A stretch of 64,000 nucleotides of DNA. Origin: Nymphaea colorata. Its lineage: Eukaryota > Streptophyta > Magnoliopsida > Nymphaeales > Nymphaeaceae. The position numbers were made by a program, and so were the translations under genes. The notes beneath the pieces are model-generated. The model saw only the letters and a list, made by a program, of their open reading frames with translations. It had not been told where the DNA came from and ran no database searches. The DNA lies in NCBI RefSeq assembly GCF_008831285.2, contig NC_045143.1, positions 1,461,503-1,525,502 of the forward strand, given 5' to 3'. Each line of letters begins with the position of its first letter. The stretch's first letter is position 1. Of the stretch, positions 59,482 to 64,000 are shown piece by piece.

Positions 59482-59868
59482 TCACTTGGACGGATCCACC
59501 ACGTCGAGTTTGGTGGTGCATGACAGGACTCTGAGGAAGACAGAGACGAGCGAGTCGCAGGACAGCGACCCTGATGATCCCCCACCGCTCCTCCTCGATC
59601 GGAACGCCTTCATCTTCAACTTCCCCACAAATTTTCTAGTTTTCTCGGGGACTGTCTCCTTCCTGGAGAAAGTATAGCTCCTCAGGTACATCTGCCTGCA
59701 GGAATAGCTGTCCACAACTCTCTGGTATTCCCTCCTCCTCCCAGACGAGCAAATACTACCATTACTACCAGTCCCCTTTTCCGCCACCGTCTTGACGAAC
59801 TCGACGTCGGATTCCGGCCACCTATAAACGTTGAGATATGTTGGTCTCAACGGCGCTCTGGTCTCCAT
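59482..59868 (-). CDS. Small basic plant-specific protein, unknown function
   Basis: Intronless, 128 aa from ATG 59868 (METRAPLRPTYLNVYRWPES). An upstream in-frame ATG at 60018 would add 50 residues rich in Phe/Pro/Ser, coming from a pyrimidine-rich leader, and is not preferred. Visible motifs are YRWPESDVEFV, a conserved-looking core (RQMYLRSYTFSRKETVPEKT), a Lys/Arg-rich stretch (KFVGKLKMKAFRSRRSGGG) and a Cys/Ser/Leu C-terminus (FLRVLSCTTKLDVVDPSK). From memory, the RSYTFSRKE-VPEKT core is shared by a family of small uncharacterised land-plant proteins, some stress-induced. No signal peptide or membrane segment is visible. The basic middle could bind nucleic acid or membranes; that is inference. 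It stands alone in repeat-rich DNA. Confidence 0.8.
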   Translation of the reverse strand: METRAPLRPTYLNVYRWPESDVEFVKTVAEKGTGSNGSICSSGRRREYQRVVDSYSCRQMYLRSYTFSRKETVPEKTRKFVGKLKMKAFRSRRSGGGSSGSLSCDSLVSVFLRVLSCTTKLDVVDPSK

Positions 59869-62078
59869 GCAACCGGAGGTTGGAAGCTGGATGGTAGGAG
59901 AGAAAAAAAAAAAAGGCTGAAGAAAGAAGAGAGGGTCTTCTGATAACGTAGGGAGAGATTGGAAAGGACTTTTAGGCAACAAGGAATATCTAATGCATGG
60001 GAAGCAACTTTTAGGCAAATCTTAGTGCAACAAATTTTTCCGTGTTTGCATTTTGTAGGGGTGGAGTCGGCAGGTCATTGGGTCCCTCAATAAATGCGAC
60101 CCAATATTTGATCCATTGTCAAAAAAAGTCATTCAGTTGCTAATTGTATTTCGACTCGGTACGTTTCATAATTGAATATGAATTCAGGTTCAATATCCAA
60201 GTAGGATCCAATAAAGATATACCCCGATTATACATAATGCTGGTTGGATTCAAATTCAGGTTTTAATGAACAGACAGAAACCCATCGGAGACGCATCTAT
60301 GTTCTTAGGTTCATTGAAGAAGATCAGCAGATATGTTGTCTGTTTATCTTCTTTTTTTTATCTTCTCTACTAAAATCAGTTCTCAGAAAGAAAATTTACC
60401 ATCTAACAAAACTTCAGCAACTGTGAACTGGATATGCATTTGGATAAGATCAAGAAGCACCAATTCTGATGTGGGTAAGTTCTAAAGCGAATTGAATACC
60501 GAAAAGACTCAGGTTGATGTCAAGAAGTCCGGGAAATAATGATGATCACCATGAAGTTTGTTTCCAACATGATTCTAAGAATTAGATGCAAACTACTCGT
60601 AGAAGAGCTGATAATGATAACTTTCCGCTTATCAAGATGCCAAGTAGAAAACGAAATCCTCGCTCATTTGGTCTTCGCGGTACATCTCCCGATCGACATG
60701 TTCCTTTCTAGTCAAGGGTCAACTGCCTCCTTTAATTCCCCTGAAGTCGTAGAGGTTCTCTGAAACTGTAATACATCATATTAAGCTATGGAAGCAACTT
60801 TATGTAGAATTCTCAGTAAGAACACGAAAAAGATATATCTGGAAATTTGTCTTGGAAGCAAGTTCTTGGTTCAGCCAATCAGTTGACATTAGGCGGTGGC
60901 GCATATGATCTTAAGAGCCTTTTTCGCTGATTCACGGGAAACCTTAGCAGATTTTGTTATCGCAGATCGGCAGATGAAAGAAGCAAGGCAACAGGGGAGA
61001 AGAACCATTAAAAAAAAAAAAAAAAAGCAGGGGAAGTTTCTTGGGGTACATACTGGAACGGACTTTTTTTTTTTCAAGGAGAAATTTTCACCCTATTTGG
61101 ATTTGTAGTGATTCTCAAGGTGAGAAAACTTTATGTTGTTTGGATTTGGGGGTGCTTAAATTTTTTCCACCAATAAATAATGTTTTGTACGTGTTTGATA
61201 AAGGGGGTGCCCAAATCCATTTCACCTCTACAGAGTGGCGGTGGTAAAGTTCTTTCCACCAACAGCCTGTTTTATACAAGTCGCTTTGCACCGCCAATAT
61301 ATAGAGAGAATGATCTAACCTTCTTCACTCATTTTTAGGGTTGTTGGAGTGTGGAGCCTGATCCTAAGCCTATAGGTTTCCCTTGAATTGCAATTTGGTA
61401 GTGACGGCATCCTTGTATTTTCTTCTGCGCTGCGCTTAACCTTGGCTTTTGGGAACCATGTAAATCCTTGTGTTTTTTCTTCTTCTTCTCTTCTTGTTGA
61501 TCTTGATTTTATGAGAGAGGAAACTTCGTTCCAAACACGTCTAGTCCTACAAACACAAGCCCTTCGATGACTGATCGGCTGCCTTCTTTCTGATAGACAG
61601 GTTTCGCCGAATCTAAAACTAAGTGCGCTACTCTTTACTCAAAACTGGAGAGACAGATTCTTATGAAATGGACTATCAGTTCTGCACATTCCCATTTCGT
61701 GAAACAAGTAGCAGGAATGAGTTCTCAGATGGAGAAGAGGATGAGGATGAGGATGAAGAAAGGTTATGAGGTAATTCGAGTTGCAAATGTATAATGTTCC
61801 CATCATTCAATAGGCCTATATACTTGAGAAATACATACCTTAAGCTAGAAGCCTAGAACCACTAATGGCTTGACAAAGCCATTTGCGGCTTCTGCCTCTC
61901 TAGGCTTCGCTTCGCAGCTCGCGTAGTCCACTTCGCTCGTAGGCAACACTCTCTCTATGAAAAAAAGGCGCTAGGCTCTAATTATCCACCTATCACATCT
62001 GGTTGACTTGCCTCTGGGGGGTCATCTTACTCATTGATTCACTTGTAGCTCGCCCATCATTACCTAATCAAATTGTAT
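59869..62078. other. Promoter of the small basic gene and intergenic DNA
   Basis: The first few hundred bases upstream of 59868 should hold the leader and promoter; the leader is pyrimidine-rich on the coding strand. Frames at 60539-60763, 60896-61108 and 61388-61570 are short and unrecognised. An A-run lies at 61011-61026 and a T-run near 61064-61074. Confidence 0.4.
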
Positions 62079-62450
62079 ACTCCAAAAGTTTAGTCTTGTA
62101 CCTAAAGATTGTGGAGGCTCATGGCAGACTTATAAATGAGGTTGATAAATTGGTTGGTTGTATTTGTTTCTAACCTTTTCTTTCGAGTTTGAATTGAAAC
62201 CGCTAAAGAGTGGATTGGAATCCTGGGGCCCGAGCCCAAGAGTAGGTTGGGCACCTTAAACCTAGGGCCCAAGCCCAAGAGTTTAGTCCACTATTTAAAA
62301 ATTGTGGACGACATTGAGGGACCTGTAAAGAAGGTTGTTAAAGTAATCGTTGTTCTTGTTTATAGTATTTTCGGGCAGGAATGGGAACTGCTAGGTAGTG
62401 GGTTGAGATCCATCGACATGAGCCCGAACCCAAGAGGGGGTCGGATTATA
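62079..62450 (+). repeat. LTR-like fossil related to 27932-28121
   Basis: It shares the order of words with the element at 27932: a GATTGTGGAGG-like box, CTTATAAAtG, TTTCTAACCTTTT, GGATTGGAATCC and GGGCCCAAGCCCAAGAG. The last part occurs more than once here. No coding region is attached. Old and diverged; limits are approximate. Confidence 0.35.
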
Positions 62451-64000
62451 ATAATATGTTTCTTAGCATATGATTTTGAATAAAACCTGGAATGAATGTC
62501 AAAATTTTCAAACCCAACCAATTTTATTTTATTAGGTACCGGAAGACATAGACCCGACAGATTTCAAACCGAAGACGAATATAACAGGAAGTGAAAACTG
62601 TCTCACTGCTGGGTGTGATTTCATGATGTAAGAATCCAGAAACCTAAGAATTGCATCCAGCCATGTGTGACGGCAACTGGAGGAGAGTTTCATCCAACCA
62701 TGCGCAAAGAGTGACTGCTAAGTTTTGAAATATGATAACATGATGTGATAAAGATGGATGCAGTAGCCATTGTTAATCCAGAAGGGTCGAGGCATCTACC
62801 TCACCAACTTCATTTAATGGGATGCTTCTGTCAGGGCCCAGAGACGTCGATCTTGTTTGACGATGAGCCTTCTACTCAAGTTTGACAAGAAAGAGGTTCA
62901 TGAGAACCGCACAATCGGTGCTTATAATGGCGGCCAATGTTTGTTTGAGATGACAAGAAAAATCATTGATGGAGATGGAAGATCATGAGGATCACGTAAG
63001 CAGGCAAGATCAGTTTGGACCGTAATCAGATTTCGACCTCATAATATTCAGATTCAGATACTATAACATTTTTTTTCTAATTGTTTTTTTAGTTTGTCTT
63101 GCTGATTCCAATTAAATAGTTCTAACTTCATGTTGGTAATTGGATCATATCGACCCATTTGCATCCTAAATTCAAGTCTGGCTTCTATTTCTAATATGAA
63201 TCCTTTCTTCTACATGAAGTTTCTGCAGATCTGACCGGAAATATTTAATCCAAGCGCCTGCCTAATTCCTTCACAATTAAGATCCATTAATGGCCCTGTA
63301 AATTTCAATCCTAGCCTGGCAGCTAGTAGCCAACTAGTAGGAAAAGAAAAAATAAGACCAAGGTTTTGATCTGAAATACTTGAGCTTGAAATAAACCAGT
63401 CATGCTTGAGTCAAAATCTAAACTTGTTCTTTAACAATCCGAGTTTAAGCACCACCCTTAGTTGCTTCATTTATTTCTTGATTTTACGGATATGTGCGAT
63501 GATCTTCTGAAAGAAAAAAAGATATTCTAAATTGACAAATTTACTTATGCACACGAATATGTATCAGTATATCAAGTATATGATATGTCAATTACATGCA
63601 ATATTTGCCTGCGTGCTTGATTGCTCAACGAAGATTGAACAATACCAACAGCAAACTTGTACCTTCAGAGGCATTTATTATTACTAATAATTTGCTCGGT
63701 GGGTACTTAGCTGGAGTAATACTTTTTTTTTATTCCCTTTCCATGGGCGCATGTGTATTTGAATGAATTCATTAGTTGGCCCCGAGCAACCTTACCTTTA
63801 AAGTGCATTTATAAATATTTCAACCCAATTGGTTTTTCTTGTCTTATTTGGACGGGATCAAAACCAAACTATGAAAACCAAGATTTTGCTTAAGAACATT
63901 CATCCCAAGGTAGCTCGATATAAATTTCGAGTAGAAAATAATCAAATGGACTAGCAAGAAAGCTAAAGGGTTTTTTGGTAGTTGGAAAACTATGCCAATG
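62451..64000. other. Intergenic DNA to the window end, no gene seen
   Basis: AT-rich sequence with only short frames. No domain, RNA gene or clear repeat structure was recognised; the window ends here without a gene in progress that I can support. Confidence 0.4.

Noticed and set aside
59869-60018. N-terminal extension of the small basic protein
   Set aside because: The added residues come from a pyrimidine-rich leader and are low-complexity Phe/Pro/Ser; the METRAP start fits the protein better.
61860-61960. GC-rich stretch that might fold like a tRNA
   Set aside because: It consists of repeated GCTTCGC-type words and lacks the A and B box spacing and a cloverleaf.

Overview
The window is nuclear DNA from a flowering plant. 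The evidence is intron-rich genes with GT/AG boundaries, plant-only receptor-kinase families, AT microsatellites, and relics of hAT, LINE and small non-autonomous DNA elements. The species cannot be fixed from the sequence alone. There are no tRNA, rRNA, CRISPR or prokaryotic features.

The first 50 kb is a cluster of malectin-like cell-surface genes in three architectures. (1) At 0.1-19.3 kb, two tandem plus-strand copies of an LRR-I-type receptor kinase (signal peptide, malectin-like ectodomain, short LRR block, transmembrane segment, Ser/Thr kinase), each with 13 exons. Copy 1 is a pseudogene: in-frame stops, an element inserted in an LRR-linker exon and a ruined glycine loop. Copy 2 is nearly whole but has a 1-nt frameshift at its membrane segment and a 14-bp deletion that moves a splice acceptor in the kinase. 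(2) At 21.3-25.2 kb, two minus-strand genes for short malectin-domain membrane proteins with no kinase. One ends in eight cysteines, the other in a Gly/Gln-rich tail encoded by a distant third exon. (3) At 32.6-49.3 kb, three tandem, intronless CrRLK1L kinases of the THESEUS1 type. The first two are intact (827 aa each). The third has a 1-nt frameshift between membrane segment and kinase and is a mosaic of the other two. An orphan P-loop fragment lies between genes 1 and 2. A hAT relic and a LINE 3' relic lie between genes 2 and 3.

The remaining 14.7 kb is gene-poor. It holds a minus-strand coiled-coil protein of unknown function (53969-54691), a minus-strand small basic plant-specific protein (59482-59868), a few candidate exons, and repeat-rich AT-rich DNA including LTR-like fossils.

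Taken together, the cluster could supply full receptors (THE1-like genes 1 and 2), kinase-less malectin membrane proteins that might act as co-receptors or decoys, and frameshifted copies that might yield truncated ectodomains. CrRLK1L proteins are known to monitor the cell wall and bind RALF peptides. Cooperation between these neighbouring genes is inference only.
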